Counted from the first letter of the stretch, positions 22,662 to 30,598 are shown. The stretch is 33,759 nt of DNA from Planctomycetota bacterium (GCA_026692905.1 JAPLNL010000031.1:1-33759); one strand, 5' to 3'. Numbers and translations: made by a program. Notes: a model not told the origin generated them from the sequence alone.

Positions 22662-23708
22662 GTGTCAAACGCGCCTCCAGGAAAACCTGCCAAGAGTATC
22701 GGGGATTTGTTGCGCGAGTTCCGCGAACACCGTGATCAAATGCGGAGCGAACTCGGGAAAATGATCGTCGGCCAAGACGAGGTTATCGAGCAACTCTTCG
22801 CAGCCATCTTCACCAAAGGACACTGCTTGCTCGAAGGGGTGCCTGGCCTCGCGAAAACGTTGATGGTGGCCTCGCTGGCCAAGATCCTAGACGTCAATTT
22901 CAAACGCATTCAATTCACCCCCGACTTGATGCCATCCGACATCACCGGTACGAACGTCCTCGAGGAAGACTCGCAAGGCAAACGCGAGTTCCGATTTGTC
23001 GAAGGCCCGATTTTCACGAACATTTTGCTGGCCGATGAAATCAATCGAACTCCTCCCAAGACTCAGGCCGCACTTTTGCAAGCCATGCAAGAACGCGAAA
23101 TCACAGTCGGACGCAACACGTACCAACTTCCCGAACCGTTCTTCGCTATCGCAACTCAAAACCCTATCGAACAAGAAGGAACGTACCCGCTCCCGGAAGC
23201 ACAACTCGACCGCTTCATGTTCAATATCAAAGTCGGCTACCCAAGCGCCGAAGAAGAAGAAAGGATCTTAACTTCTACCACTCGCAGCGAACGGCCAGAA
23301 GTATCGAAGGTTCTCTCGGCTCGAGCCATTATGAATATCCAAAAGCTCGTCATGAGTGTGGCAGTCAGCCCATTCATTGTGAAGTATGTTGTTTCACTCG
23401 TTCGAGCAACCCGTCCTGGCGAACCAGACGCACCCGAGGTGGTGAAAGAGTTGCTCGATTTCGGGGCAGGCCCTCGAGCTGGACAATTCCTGATCCACGC
23501 CGGTAAAGCCATCGCAGCCATGGACGGACGATTCAGCGTGGGTATCGAAGACATCAAAAAGATTGCTGTCCCAGTCTTGCGCCACCGCTTGAGCACCAAT
23601 TTCCAAGCTCAAGCCGAAGGCATGACCACCGATAAAATCATCGTTCGACTGCTCAAGGACATCAAAGAACCGAACGTCCCAAAGTACGCAGGCATCGATA
23701 CGAAATAA
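22662..23708 (+). CDS. MoxR-family AAA+ ATPase
   Basis: A 348-residue MoxR ATPase, a chaperone-like protein that uses ATP to assemble or activate partner complexes. Walker A is EGVPGLAKT (58-66), Walker B LLADEINR (122-129), sensor 1 ATQNPIEQEGTYPLPEAQLDRF, and the lid domain follows from about 230. Length is normal. The start is GTG 22662-22664 without a strong ribosome site; an internal ATG at 22740 would lose the first 26 residues. MoxR genes are usually followed by a DUF58 gene and von Willebrand factor proteins. Here the next gene is a small membrane protein, so the partner is either elsewhere or different. Confidence 0.92.
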   Translation: MSNAPPGKPAKSIGDLLREFREHRDQMRSELGKMIVGQDEVIEQLFAAIFTKGHCLLEGVPGLAKTLMVASLAKILDVNFKRIQFTPDLMPSDITGTNVLEEDSQGKREFRFVEGPIFTNILLADEINRTPPKTQAALLQAMQEREITVGRNTYQLPEPFFAIATQNPIEQEGTYPLPEAQLDRFMFNIKVGYPSAEEEERILTSTTRSERPEVSKVLSARAIMNIQKLVMSVAVSPFIVKYVVSLVRATRPGEPDAPEVVKELLDFGAGPRAGQFLIHAGKAIAAMDGRFSVGIEDIKKIAVPVLRHRLSTNFQAQAEGMTTDKIIVRLLKDIKEPNVPKYAGIDTK

Positions 23709-23749
23709 GACACGTTCCTAAACAATTTTTTTCTCTAACAAATACTCCC

Positions 23750-24163
23750 ATGTCGAACAATCCAACCAATCCCTACGCATCGACTTCGATGCCACCCGAA
23801 GGCAATCATATCCCAGCGGGGGTGGACCCCGCATTGCTTGCCAAAATCAATGCGATCGTCAAGGATGCCGGACAGTTCTGGCTGGCCATGATATTGTGTC
23901 TTTGCTGCTCAGCGCTCGGTAGCATTATCATTGGCATCTGGTATGCCGTGCGACTCATGCAATGGAATGCCATTGCAAACAGTCAAACTTGGCTGATGGT
24001 TCCAAATGCACCGCCGGGTAGCCTGCCTGCGAAATTTCAAGGCGCAAAGACCAAGCTCATCATTGGAATGGTCTTTGGATTCGTTGTGCTATTCTTGGTG
24101 TTTGCTTACGTTGGCCTCGTCGTATTTCTCGGGGCGACAACCCAAGTTCAAGGTAATCCGTAG
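23750..24163 (+). CDS. Small membrane protein with two transmembrane segments
   Basis: A 137-residue protein with a polar Asn/Pro-rich N-terminus (NNPTNPYAS). A first hydrophobic segment lies at about 43-68 (FWLAMILCLCCSALGSIIIGIWYAV), then a polar loop with WLMVPNAPPGSLP, and a second hydrophobic segment at about 103-130. I do not recognise a family. It begins 41 bases after the MoxR stop on the same strand, so it may be co-transcribed; a membrane partner of MoxR is a guess from position only. No strong ribosome site; the upstream bases are T/A-rich (TTTTTTTCTCTAAC). Confidence 0.65.
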   Translation: MSNNPTNPYASTSMPPEGNHIPAGVDPALLAKINAIVKDAGQFWLAMILCLCCSALGSIIIGIWYAVRLMQWNAIANSQTWLMVPNAPPGSLPAKFQGAKTKLIIGMVFGFVVLFLVFAYVGLVVFLGATTQVQGNP

Positions 24164-24289
24164 CGGTGTCGAGTCACCGACTTAGAGTGCGGGTGCTGTG
24201 TGCTTGCGTCTTTCAGGACAAACTATGTCCCCAGCTTCCTTCAACGCTGTGAAGCATTCTTGCTATCATTACCCTTGCTCGGAGAACGG

Positions 24290-25186
24290 ATGAACGTTCG
24301 ACGTCTTGCAGTTGTCTTAAATCCTCGCGGTGGCAGACGGAACGGGCTCCGTGTGCTTGAACGAGTTCGCCCCATCTTTCATGCCGCGGGGATCGAGCTC
24401 GAAGTTCACGTTACTGAGCAAGCAGGCCATGCCAGCGAAATTGCTCAATCGCTCGAACTGCAACCGTTTGCAGGGATCTGTGCAGTCGGCGGTGATGGTA
24501 CGTTTCACGAAGTGGCAAACGGTTTAATGCAGCGAGATGAAGCCGTATCGATCCCAATCGGGATCATTCCTGCCGGGACCGGTAACTCGATAGCACAGCA
24601 TTTGCAGTTTGACGATCCGATGGAAGCTGCCAAGCGGATCGTTGCCGGCCGTTTTCAGCCGCTGGACGTGGTCCGAGTTACGCTCCAAGATCGAGTCATT
24701 CATTGCGTCAACATCGTGGGTTGGGGAGCCGTCTCCGATATCAATGTTACGGCCGAAAAAATGCGTTTCATGGGACCGACTCGTTACACGCTCGCCGCCC
24801 TCAGACACATCTTGACTCCAAAGATGCGGCGGGCGACTCTGATGCTTGACGACAAAACGATGACGGACGATTTTCTGTTCGTCATGGCTTGCAATACAAA
24901 ATACACGGGTGCAGGCATGAAGCTGGCTCCGGAAGCCGAAATAGGGGATGGCAAGATAGACGTCGTCGTGATTCGCCGCGTTTCCCGTTGGCAAATGTTA
25001 CGGCTGTTCATGAAAGTCTTCGATGGCTCCCACGTTGGATTGAATTGCATCGAGTTCCATCAAGTCCGCTCGTTTTCGATCCAATCAAACGAAGGGGATC
25101 AAATGAACTGCGACGGTGAGTTGAAAGGAACTAGCCCAATGACGGCAACGCTACTGCCGTCGGCCCTGTCGGTCTTTGTTCGTTAA
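24290..25186 (+). CDS. Diacylglycerol kinase-like lipid kinase (YegS/BmrU type)
   Basis: A 298-residue DAGK-family enzyme. Motifs are more canonical than in the copy at 19181: NPRGGRRNG (11-19), VGGDGTFHEVANGLM (GGDGT 67-71) and IPAGTGNSIAQHL (94-100). The C-terminal domain has KLAPEAEIGDGKIDVVVIRRVSR and NCDGELKG, as in YegS and sphingosine-kinase-like proteins. Predicted to phosphorylate a lipid with ATP; substrate unknown. ATG 24290-24292 is preceded by GGAG five bases upstream, which decides against a start at 24200. It is the second such kinase in 6 kb; the two are divergent in motif sequence and not a recent duplication. Confidence 0.87.
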   Translation: MNVRRLAVVLNPRGGRRNGLRVLERVRPIFHAAGIELEVHVTEQAGHASEIAQSLELQPFAGICAVGGDGTFHEVANGLMQRDEAVSIPIGIIPAGTGNSIAQHLQFDDPMEAAKRIVAGRFQPLDVVRVTLQDRVIHCVNIVGWGAVSDINVTAEKMRFMGPTRYTLAALRHILTPKMRRATLMLDDKTMTDDFLFVMACNTKYTGAGMKLAPEAEIGDGKIDVVVIRRVSRWQMLRLFMKVFDGSHVGLNCIEFHQVRSFSIQSNEGDQMNCDGELKGTSPMTATLLPSALSVFVR

Positions 25187-25205
25187 ACGCGGGGAACCTG
25201 ATTCA

Positions 25206-25226
25206 CAGACGGCACAAGTCCGTCTG
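25206..25226 (+). terminator. Short hairpin after the lipid kinase gene
   Basis: CAGACGG and CCGTCTG are perfect seven-base arms around CACAAGT, 20 bases past the stop at 25186, extendable by TCTG. No T-run follows. Between here and 25434 there are further small hairpins (GTCGG...CCGAC types near 25318-25415) and no gene. Confidence 0.45.
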
Positions 25227-25434
25227 GGTCTGTGTTATTCGATGTTATTGGTGGCTCGCGTTGTTAGGATCTAGCCTACGAACCGTTGGCTCAGATGGAG
25301 CAAGACCGTCTGGGGCCAGTCGGCTTTTGGCCGACTTCTGAGTTCGCTTAGTTTGACAAAGAGTCGGCTTGCACGACGTCGCCCCCTCGTCGCCCCCACG
25401 TCGGCTTGTCCGACGGGAGCGAACGGTTCGCGAG

Positions 25435-25578
25435 CTAAGCACATCCGCAAGAGTCTTCGAGTGAAACAAACCAATAGCCGTTGGGCGCTAGCCCCGGTTT
25501 TCCACTCGACATTCGTCGAGAACCGGGGCTAGCGCCCATCGGCTCATTAATACGAAAAACAAATGCCGAAGTGCGTAG
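25435..25578 (-). repeat. 144-bp palindromic element, copy A
   Basis: Bounded by CTAAGCACATCCGCA on the left and TGCCGAAGTGCGTAG on the right, which are imperfect terminal inverted repeats. The core is a long palindrome GGGCGCTAGCCCCGGTT...AACCGGGGCTAGCGCCC around CGACATTCGTCG. It is the same length as copy B at 30455-30598 and matches its reverse complement with few differences. Too short to encode a transposase, so it would move only in trans (MITE-like). Confidence 0.85.
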
Positions 25579-25809
25579 CATCGGTCGCAAGACGAAGCAT
25601 CGGCTCCCAGACGGGCTTGTCCCGTCTGAAGCCAAAGGTTCTGCAGCTGAAACACTCCTAGTCAGTCCTTCGCAACGAGCTGTTCGAACCTCGATGCCAG
25701 GTTTGATTTGGAGCTTGGGCTGGGTCTCCTGCAGCCGATCCAGTTTGGGCTCTTGACCGCATACGGCTACTTGAAATAAAGCCAGCACGATGAGTGTGCG
25801 AAATAGCAT
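25435..25809 (-). pseudogene. Secreted-protein gene truncated and extended by a 144-bp repeat element
   Basis: From ATG 25807-25809, with GGGAG eight bases upstream, the frame starts MLFRTLIVLALFQVAVCGQE, a good signal peptide, and continues about 55 residues of Gln/Lys/Glu-rich sequence. It then passes a short repetitive stretch (GLTRSV to PMLR) and enters the 144-bp element at 25578, which is read in frame for 47 codons. It stops at TAG 25435-25437, the terminal three bases of the element. Only the first part looks like original gene. It begins 15 bases after the BaiN gene stop, on the same strand. Either a decayed gene or a genuine short exported protein with a repeat-derived tail. Confidence 0.5.
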
Positions 25810-25824
25810 TTGATTTCTCCCGAC

Positions 25825-27096
25825 TTACACATGAAGCCCAGCAGCGTGGCCGGTGCTCCAAGCGGCTTGGAAATTGTAGCCGCCGATTGGTCCGTCTAAA
25901 TCGAGGATCTCCCCCGCGAAAAACAAGCCCGGCGTTTTGCGGCTCTGCATGTCTTGAAAGTTGACCTCGTTGAGTGCAACGCCGCCGGCAGTTACTTCCG
26001 CTTTTGGATACCCCCGTGTGCCATGTATCGGTACCGATAACGCTTTGAGTCGCTCGACCAATCCGTTGCGAACCTTCTTGGACATCTCGGCCGTGTGCAC
26101 TTCGTTGGTCGAACCCACGATTGCGACCAAGGACGTAGCAAGTCGTTTGGGTATTCGCTGACTGAGCACATTGGTTATCGTTTTGTTCGACTCTTTCGCA
26201 GCATCGATCAGCCACTGCTCGCAGGCTTCACGCGAAACATCCGGTAGCAGATCGACCAACATCGACGCAGGCACTTCATTGGCCAAATCCGAAAAGCAGC
26301 GGGATACATTCATGGCAGTTGGACCACTGCACCCCATATGCGTCCAAAGCAATCCACCTCGCGAGCTGGCTCGCTCCAGTTTTGCCATTTTGGAATCAGA
26401 ACCGATGACGCGGGCTGTTACCTCGACATCGTCAAGCGTAATGCCGCTCAGTTCATGAACCCACGCTTCCTTGGAGAGCAACGGTGTGAGGGCTGGCCGC
26501 AACGGAGTAATCGTATGGCCCATGGCTTGTGCCCAAGGATAGCCGTCGCCGGTCGTTCCGCAGCCGCTATAACTGAGGCCACCACATGTCAAGAGAAGCG
26601 AGTCGCACACAAATTGAGCGGTCGATTGTCCACCGATCATCGCTGTTACTTCGAAGCCGCCGCTTTCCAATGGCATAGGCCGAATCGATTGGACCGCAGC
26701 CCCTGTGACCAGACTGGCCCCTTCTCTGGCCAATCGCCGAACGACAGCATCGCGAACATCGATAGCTCGATCGCTGGCTGGGAATATCTTTCCGGTCTCC
26801 TCGACTTTGGTTGGAACCCCTTCTTGGTCCATTTGCCGAACGACATCTTGAGGTGACAAACGGCTCAAAACGGAGAGCAAAACGCGGCCGTTTTTGCCAA
26901 AGGCCTCAGCAATTTTTCGACTGTCGCAATTGTGGGTAATATTGCAACGGGTACCACCGGACATGAGGATCTTAACGCCGGCTTTGTTGTTCTTCTCCAA
27001 AATCAATACTTTTCGGCCTCGCGCAGCCGCGGTCCCAGCAGCCCAAAGCCCCGCTGCACCACCACCAACAATAATAACGTCCCAACGCGTTTGCAT
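25825..27096 (-). CDS. BaiN/HI0933-family FAD-dependent oxidoreductase
   Basis: A 423-residue flavoprotein of the HI0933/YhiN/BaiN family. The N-terminal dinucleotide-binding motif is VIIVGGGAAGLWAAG (about 7-21), followed by LILEKNNKAGVKILMSGGTRCNITH, the family's strongest signature. LLTCGGLSYSGCGTTGDGYPWAQAMGH lies in the middle. The C-terminus has KAEVTAGGVALNEVN and LFFAGEILDLDGPIGGYNFQAAWSTGHAAG, which close the FAD site. The physiological reaction is unsettled: BaiN of gut clostridia has been linked to bile-acid reduction, but most members are unassigned. I use ATG 27094-27096 because the FAD motif should start within ten residues. Divergent from the radical SAM gene with 114 bases between starts. 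Confidence 0.92.
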   Translation of the reverse strand: MQTRWDVIIVGGGAAGLWAAGTAAARGRKVLILEKNNKAGVKILMSGGTRCNITHNCDSRKIAEAFGKNGRVLLSVLSRLSPQDVVRQMDQEGVPTKVEETGKIFPASDRAIDVRDAVVRRLAREGASLVTGAAVQSIRPMPLESGGFEVTAMIGGQSTAQFVCDSLLLTCGGLSYSGCGTTGDGYPWAQAMGHTITPLRPALTPLLSKEAWVHELSGITLDDVEVTARVIGSDSKMAKLERASSRGGLLWTHMGCSGPTAMNVSRCFSDLANEVPASMLVDLLPDVSREACEQWLIDAAKESNKTITNVLSQRIPKRLATSLVAIVGSTNEVHTAEMSKKVRNGLVERLKALSVPIHGTRGYPKAEVTAGGVALNEVNFQDMQSRKTPGLFFAGEILDLDGPIGGYNFQAAWSTGHAAGLHV

Positions 27097-27210
27097 GAAT
27101 GATTCGCTATTCGTTCTGCACGATTTTCGATTCGAGGTTACACTATGTGCGAAGGTTTTGGCGACTTTCGCCACCTATCGCCGATCCAAGGCTACCACCC
27201 AATCGCAACT

Positions 27211-28566
27211 ATGTCGACAGAAGTAAAAAAAACAGAAGTCGGAAGTTACTTCATTTCCAACTATCCTCCCTTTTCGCAGTGGACAGGCGATGCATTGCCT
27301 GCCATTACCTCCGCGATGGCGAGCCCACCTCGAATGCAACGCTCTGCTACTGGCGAAGCGGTCGAAACTCCGTTGGGGTTGTATCTGCACATTCCCTTCT
27401 GTCGCAAGCGATGCAAATTTTGCTACTTCAAGGTTTTCACCGACGTCAACGCGGGCGAAATCGAACGTTATGTTTCGGCATTGACCCGTGAAATCGAACT
27501 CGTTTCGCAGCAACCGGTCATGGGTGGCCGCCCCTTCCGTTTTGTGTACTTTGGAGGCGGGACACCGAGCTTTCTATCGGTGAAGCAATTGCAATCGCTG
27601 TTCGATCGATTGCACAAGAGTATCTCCTGGGAGCAGGCCGAAGAGGTTACCTTTGAATGCGAGCCGGGTACGCTCAGCGAATCCAAAGTGCACGCGCTCC
27701 GCGAGCTCGGGGTGACACGGTTGAGTCTCGGCGTTGAGAATTTCTCCGACGCCATCTTGGAGGAGAACGGTCGAGCCCACCTTTCGAAGGAGATTCATCG
27801 GGCGTGGGAGTGGATTGTGGCCGCTGGCATCCCGAACGTGAATATCGATTTGATTTCGGGCATGGTCGGCGAGACCTGGGACAATTGGCGAGAAAACGTC
27901 CGAAAGACATTGGAGCTTTCGCCGGAAAGCGTCACGATCTATCAGATGGAGTTACCGTTCAACACCGTCTACTCCAAAGGCCTACTGCAGACGCACGAGG
28001 CGGCACCGGTCGCCGATTGGCAAACCAAACGCGATTGGGTTCAATACGCGTTCGAAGAGTTTCAGAAATCGGGCTACAAAGTGAGCAGCGCTTACACCGT
28101 TGTGAAAGACCCGACGAAAGTAAGTTTCTCCTATCGCGATAACTTGTGGCGCGGTTCCGACTTGATCGCGACCGGCATCGCCAGCTTTGGGCATGTGTCG
28201 GGCGTGCACTACCAAAACGTACCGGAATGGCCGCAGTATCTCGGCGCTTTGCTCGATGAAAATCGGCTACCGATTGGACGCGCCTTTGTGCCAACCGAAG
28301 AACAATCGCTCATTCGCGAAATGATTCTGCAATTGAAGCGTGGTTATCTCGACGTTGGATACTTCCAGGCGAAGTTTGACACCAATATCGTCGAGCGTTG
28401 GGAAAAAGAGTGGAACGAATACGTCGACGAAGGATACGTCATATTGAAATCCGACGACGCGGGCAAATGCAATCGAGTCGAATTGACGATCGACGGATTG
28501 CTGCGGGTCGATGGCCTGTTGACGGCGTTTTTTGAGCCGCAGTTTCGTGGAGTCAGGTACACATGA
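27211..28566 (+). CDS. Radical SAM protein, coproporphyrinogen III oxidase (HemN/HemW)-like
   Basis: A 451-residue radical SAM enzyme. GLYLHIPFCRKRCKFCYF carries the [4Fe-4S] cluster cysteines C64, C68 and C71 (CxxxCxxC). YFGGGTPSFLS (GGGTP 115-119) is the SAM motif; TFECEPGTLSESK and RLSLGVENFSD follow as in HemN/HemW. The C-terminal domain has the HemN-C-like IREMILQLKRGYLDV. No HemW-type haem-binding evidence can be read. About 55 residues precede the core, including FISNYPPFSQW. I take ATG 27211; the frame opens at 27145. It overlaps the next gene by four bases (ATGA). Context with a lipoyl-type carrier and a ferredoxin argues for a role other than simple haem synthesis. Reaction unknown. 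Confidence 0.85.
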   Translation: MSTEVKKTEVGSYFISNYPPFSQWTGDALPAITSAMASPPRMQRSATGEAVETPLGLYLHIPFCRKRCKFCYFKVFTDVNAGEIERYVSALTREIELVSQQPVMGGRPFRFVYFGGGTPSFLSVKQLQSLFDRLHKSISWEQAEEVTFECEPGTLSESKVHALRELGVTRLSLGVENFSDAILEENGRAHLSKEIHRAWEWIVAAGIPNVNIDLISGMVGETWDNWRENVRKTLELSPESVTIYQMELPFNTVYSKGLLQTHEAAPVADWQTKRDWVQYAFEEFQKSGYKVSSAYTVVKDPTKVSFSYRDNLWRGSDLIATGIASFGHVSGVHYQNVPEWPQYLGALLDENRLPIGRAFVPTEEQSLIREMILQLKRGYLDVGYFQAKFDTNIVERWEKEWNEYVDEGYVILKSDDAGKCNRVELTIDGLLRVDGLLTAFFEPQFRGVRYT

Positions 28567-29039
28567 GCGAGTCGCTCACGTTCATGATGGGGGATTTTGC
28601 AGCCGAGTTTCCCACGGATCGACTTTACGCAAAAAATCATATGTGGGCTATCCGAATGCCGGACGACGTCGTTCGGTTTGGCTTTTCGGCTTACGCCGTC
28701 CGGTTGTTGCAAGATATTTATTTCTTGGAGTTTGAGATCGATAAGAATTCCGAGTTGACGAACCGTCAGGAGTTCGGCAACATCGAAAGCAAGAAGGCCG
28801 AAAGCGGATTGTACTCACCGATGGCTGGCAAAGTGGTCCGCATCAATGATCAGTTGCTGAACGACCCATCCGGCATTAACGTGGACAAGTACGGCGAAGG
28901 CTGGTTGATGGAGATGCGGGGCGATTCCAACGAATTGCTGACGCCGACGCAGTATTTAGAACACTTGGCAAAAGCCTGGGAGATTGCCCAACGTACAATC
29001 AAGGGGCAAGCCAACACGATGGAAACGAACGAGGAATAG
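28563..29039 (+). CDS. GcvH-like lipoyl-domain protein
   Basis: A 158-residue relative of the glycine cleavage H protein. The lipoyl hairpin is NIESKKAESGLYSPMAGKVVRIND (73-96); Lys78 in ESKKAES aligns with the lipoylated Lys of GcvH (ES-x-KA-x-S). NHMWAIRMPDDVVRFGFSAYA and GEGWLMEMRG are the other H-protein blocks. It has about 30 extra residues compared with GcvH, mostly an N-terminal extension of about 20 and a polar tail. No GcvP or GcvT gene is adjacent. ATG overlaps the radical SAM stop (ATGA), so translation is coupled, and the ferredoxin gene follows after two bases. It probably carries lipoate or a related group for that pathway (inference). Confidence 0.88.
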   Translation: MSESLTFMMGDFAAEFPTDRLYAKNHMWAIRMPDDVVRFGFSAYAVRLLQDIYFLEFEIDKNSELTNRQEFGNIESKKAESGLYSPMAGKVVRINDQLLNDPSGINVDKYGEGWLMEMRGDSNELLTPTQYLEHLAKAWEIAQRTIKGQANTMETNEE

Positions 29040-29041
29040 AC

Positions 29042-30217
29042 ATGGTCGATTCAAGCAACGGTAGTTCACAATCCGATAGGGTTTTGGCCAATGGAGTTCC
29101 GGCCAATGGACTTTTGGTCGTGATATCGCAGGGGCAGAGTCGTAACCCTGAAAAGCGTGTGCTCGAGGATTCGATCGCGACGGTTGCTGCAAGCTTGCCA
29201 AACACAACGGGTCTTGTTGTGCCGCACCTGTATGACCTGGCATCAGACAGCCAAAGCGTTCTCAAGATGCGAGAGTGGACTGGCCCGATTGTGATTCTGA
29301 GCTGGCTCTTTGACCGAGCTGGTTTCTGGGTCCTCGACCGTCACGAGATTCGAGGTCAGCACGGTGAAGTCGAATTGAAAAATCTTGAACTTGCGAATGA
29401 CGACGACGAGGAAGAGGACGAGGACAAAGAAGACGAAAAGGCGGCGGATCGGGTCGCCAACATTGCGGTCCGACCGGCCCGCAGAATTTATTCGATCGAT
29501 ATGCGATCCGGAAATTCCGCCGAAGTCTTTGCGAAGGAGTTTCAACGCATTTTGGTTTCGGAACAACTAGATGCACCAAAGAAAGATCTGCTCTCACTCG
29601 ACAGGTTTTTGAACCCTACCAATTCGACCGCCTTGTCGATGGATGGTTCTGGACGATTGGATATTGTTGATAAACCGGTGTCGCACGAATCACCGTTGGG
29701 CATTGTCCCGATTCGAATGGACGAGCATCCGCAGCGGCGTTGGTATCCCGTGATCGACTACAGCCGATGCACGAATTGCATGGAGTGCATCGATTTCTGC
29801 TTGTTCGGTGTGTATGGAGTGGATCGAGGCGAGACCATTTTGGTTGAGCAACCGGACAACTGCCGCAAGGGATGCCCCGCATGTTCGAGAGTTTGCCCAG
29901 AAAATGCAATTATGTTTCCGCAGCACAAAACGCCGGCCATAGCTGGAGCACCGGTCGATGCGGGTGGATTTAAGATCGACTTGTCAAAGCTGTTCGGTGC
30001 TCCGGAACGAGACGAAGACCCCGTGGCAGCTGCTGCGAGAGAAAGAAACGAACAACTCATCCTGGCGGGCCGTGCAGCAGTCGACTTTAATCCAGCAAAT
30101 GCAGAATCAGCCGCTACCGAAACCCCACCGCTAGTCGAGACGATCGCGTCCAAGCCGGAACGTAAACCCGACGCGATCGATTCGCTTCTAGACCAACTCG
30201 ACGCCTTGGATTTGTAA
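29042..30217 (+). CDS. Two-cluster [4Fe-4S] ferredoxin-domain protein with unique N-terminal domain
   Basis: A 391-residue protein. Residues about 20-110 form an alpha/beta domain (GLLVVISQGQSRNPEKRV, then LVVPHLYDL, then IVILSWLFDRAGFWVLDRHEIRG) that I cannot assign. A very acidic linker (119-132, almost all Asp/Glu) follows. The ferredoxin part has CTNCMECIDFC (C243, C246, C249, C253) and CRKGCPACSRVCPENA (C274, C278, C281, C285), enough for two [4Fe-4S] clusters. The tail ends in a short amphipathic DAIDSLLDQLDALDL. No membrane segment or signal is seen, so it is cytoplasmic. Starts two bases after the GcvH-like stop. Likely electron donor or acceptor for the radical SAM or carrier step. 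Confidence 0.88.
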   Translation: MVDSSNGSSQSDRVLANGVPANGLLVVISQGQSRNPEKRVLEDSIATVAASLPNTTGLVVPHLYDLASDSQSVLKMREWTGPIVILSWLFDRAGFWVLDRHEIRGQHGEVELKNLELANDDDEEEDEDKEDEKAADRVANIAVRPARRIYSIDMRSGNSAEVFAKEFQRILVSEQLDAPKKDLLSLDRFLNPTNSTALSMDGSGRLDIVDKPVSHESPLGIVPIRMDEHPQRRWYPVIDYSRCTNCMECIDFCLFGVYGVDRGETILVEQPDNCRKGCPACSRVCPENAIMFPQHKTPAIAGAPVDAGGFKIDLSKLFGAPERDEDPVAAAARERNEQLILAGRAAVDFNPANAESAATETPPLVETIASKPERKPDAIDSLLDQLDALDL

Positions 30218-30245
30218 ATTCGCAAGACGGCAAAGCGTTGGCGCT

Positions 30246-30270
30246 CGTCCCTTGGCTCCGCCTGGGACCG
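30246..30270. repeat. Palindrome of the CGTTCCC...GGGAACG family, reverse copy
   Basis: CGTCCCTTGGCTCCGCCTGGGACCG and its right flank CAATGCACCGGAGGCTCC match the reverse complement of 12649-12691, showing the unit is longer than the palindrome itself. Confidence 0.6.
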
Positions 30271-30378
30271 CAATGCACCGGAGGCTCCACCCAACGCCGT
30301 GAAGCATTTCAGGACGGCTGGGGCTTGCCCCTCCGTCCGCAGCTTTGGAGTTCTAGATTCACGCCGCCCGACAACGCG

Positions 30379-30425
30379 CCTCCGGTTTCGTCGCACCGCC
30401 AAAGGCGGTGCGACGTATCCGGAGG
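30379..30425. repeat. Hairpin with GTCGCACCGCC stem
   Basis: Perfect 11-base arms GTCGCACCGCC (30390-30400) and GGCGGTGCGAC (30404-30414) around AAA, plus outer arms CCTCCGG (30379-30385) and CCGGAGG (30419-30425). Located after the ferredoxin stop; it may help end that operon. No gene is seen in 30218-30599. Confidence 0.7.
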
Positions 30426-30454
30426 TGTCATTTTCATCAAGCAGGGGACGAGTG

Positions 30455-30598
30455 CTAAGCACATCCGCATTTGTTTTTCGTATTAATTAGCCGATGGGCG
30501 CTCGCCCCGGTTCTCGACGAATGTCGAGTGGAAAACCGGGGCTAGCGCCCATCGGCTAAAGGTTTGTTTCACCGGAAGATTCATGCCGAAGTGCTTAG
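30455..30598 (+). repeat. 144-bp palindromic element, copy B
   Basis: Starts CTAAGCACATCCGCA and ends ATGCCGAAGTGCTTAG. The same length as copy A and in inverted orientation to it. The frame used in copy A has a TAG at the eleventh/twelfth codon here, so this copy is not openly readable. Its end lies one base from the stop codon (30600-30602) of the DUF6263-like gene, so that gene survives intact. Confidence 0.85.

Noticed and set aside
25435-30598. Composite transposon carrying the radical SAM operon
   Set aside because: No transposase, no target duplication visible, and the genes match their surroundings in codon style; kept only as an inversion-prone pair of repeats.
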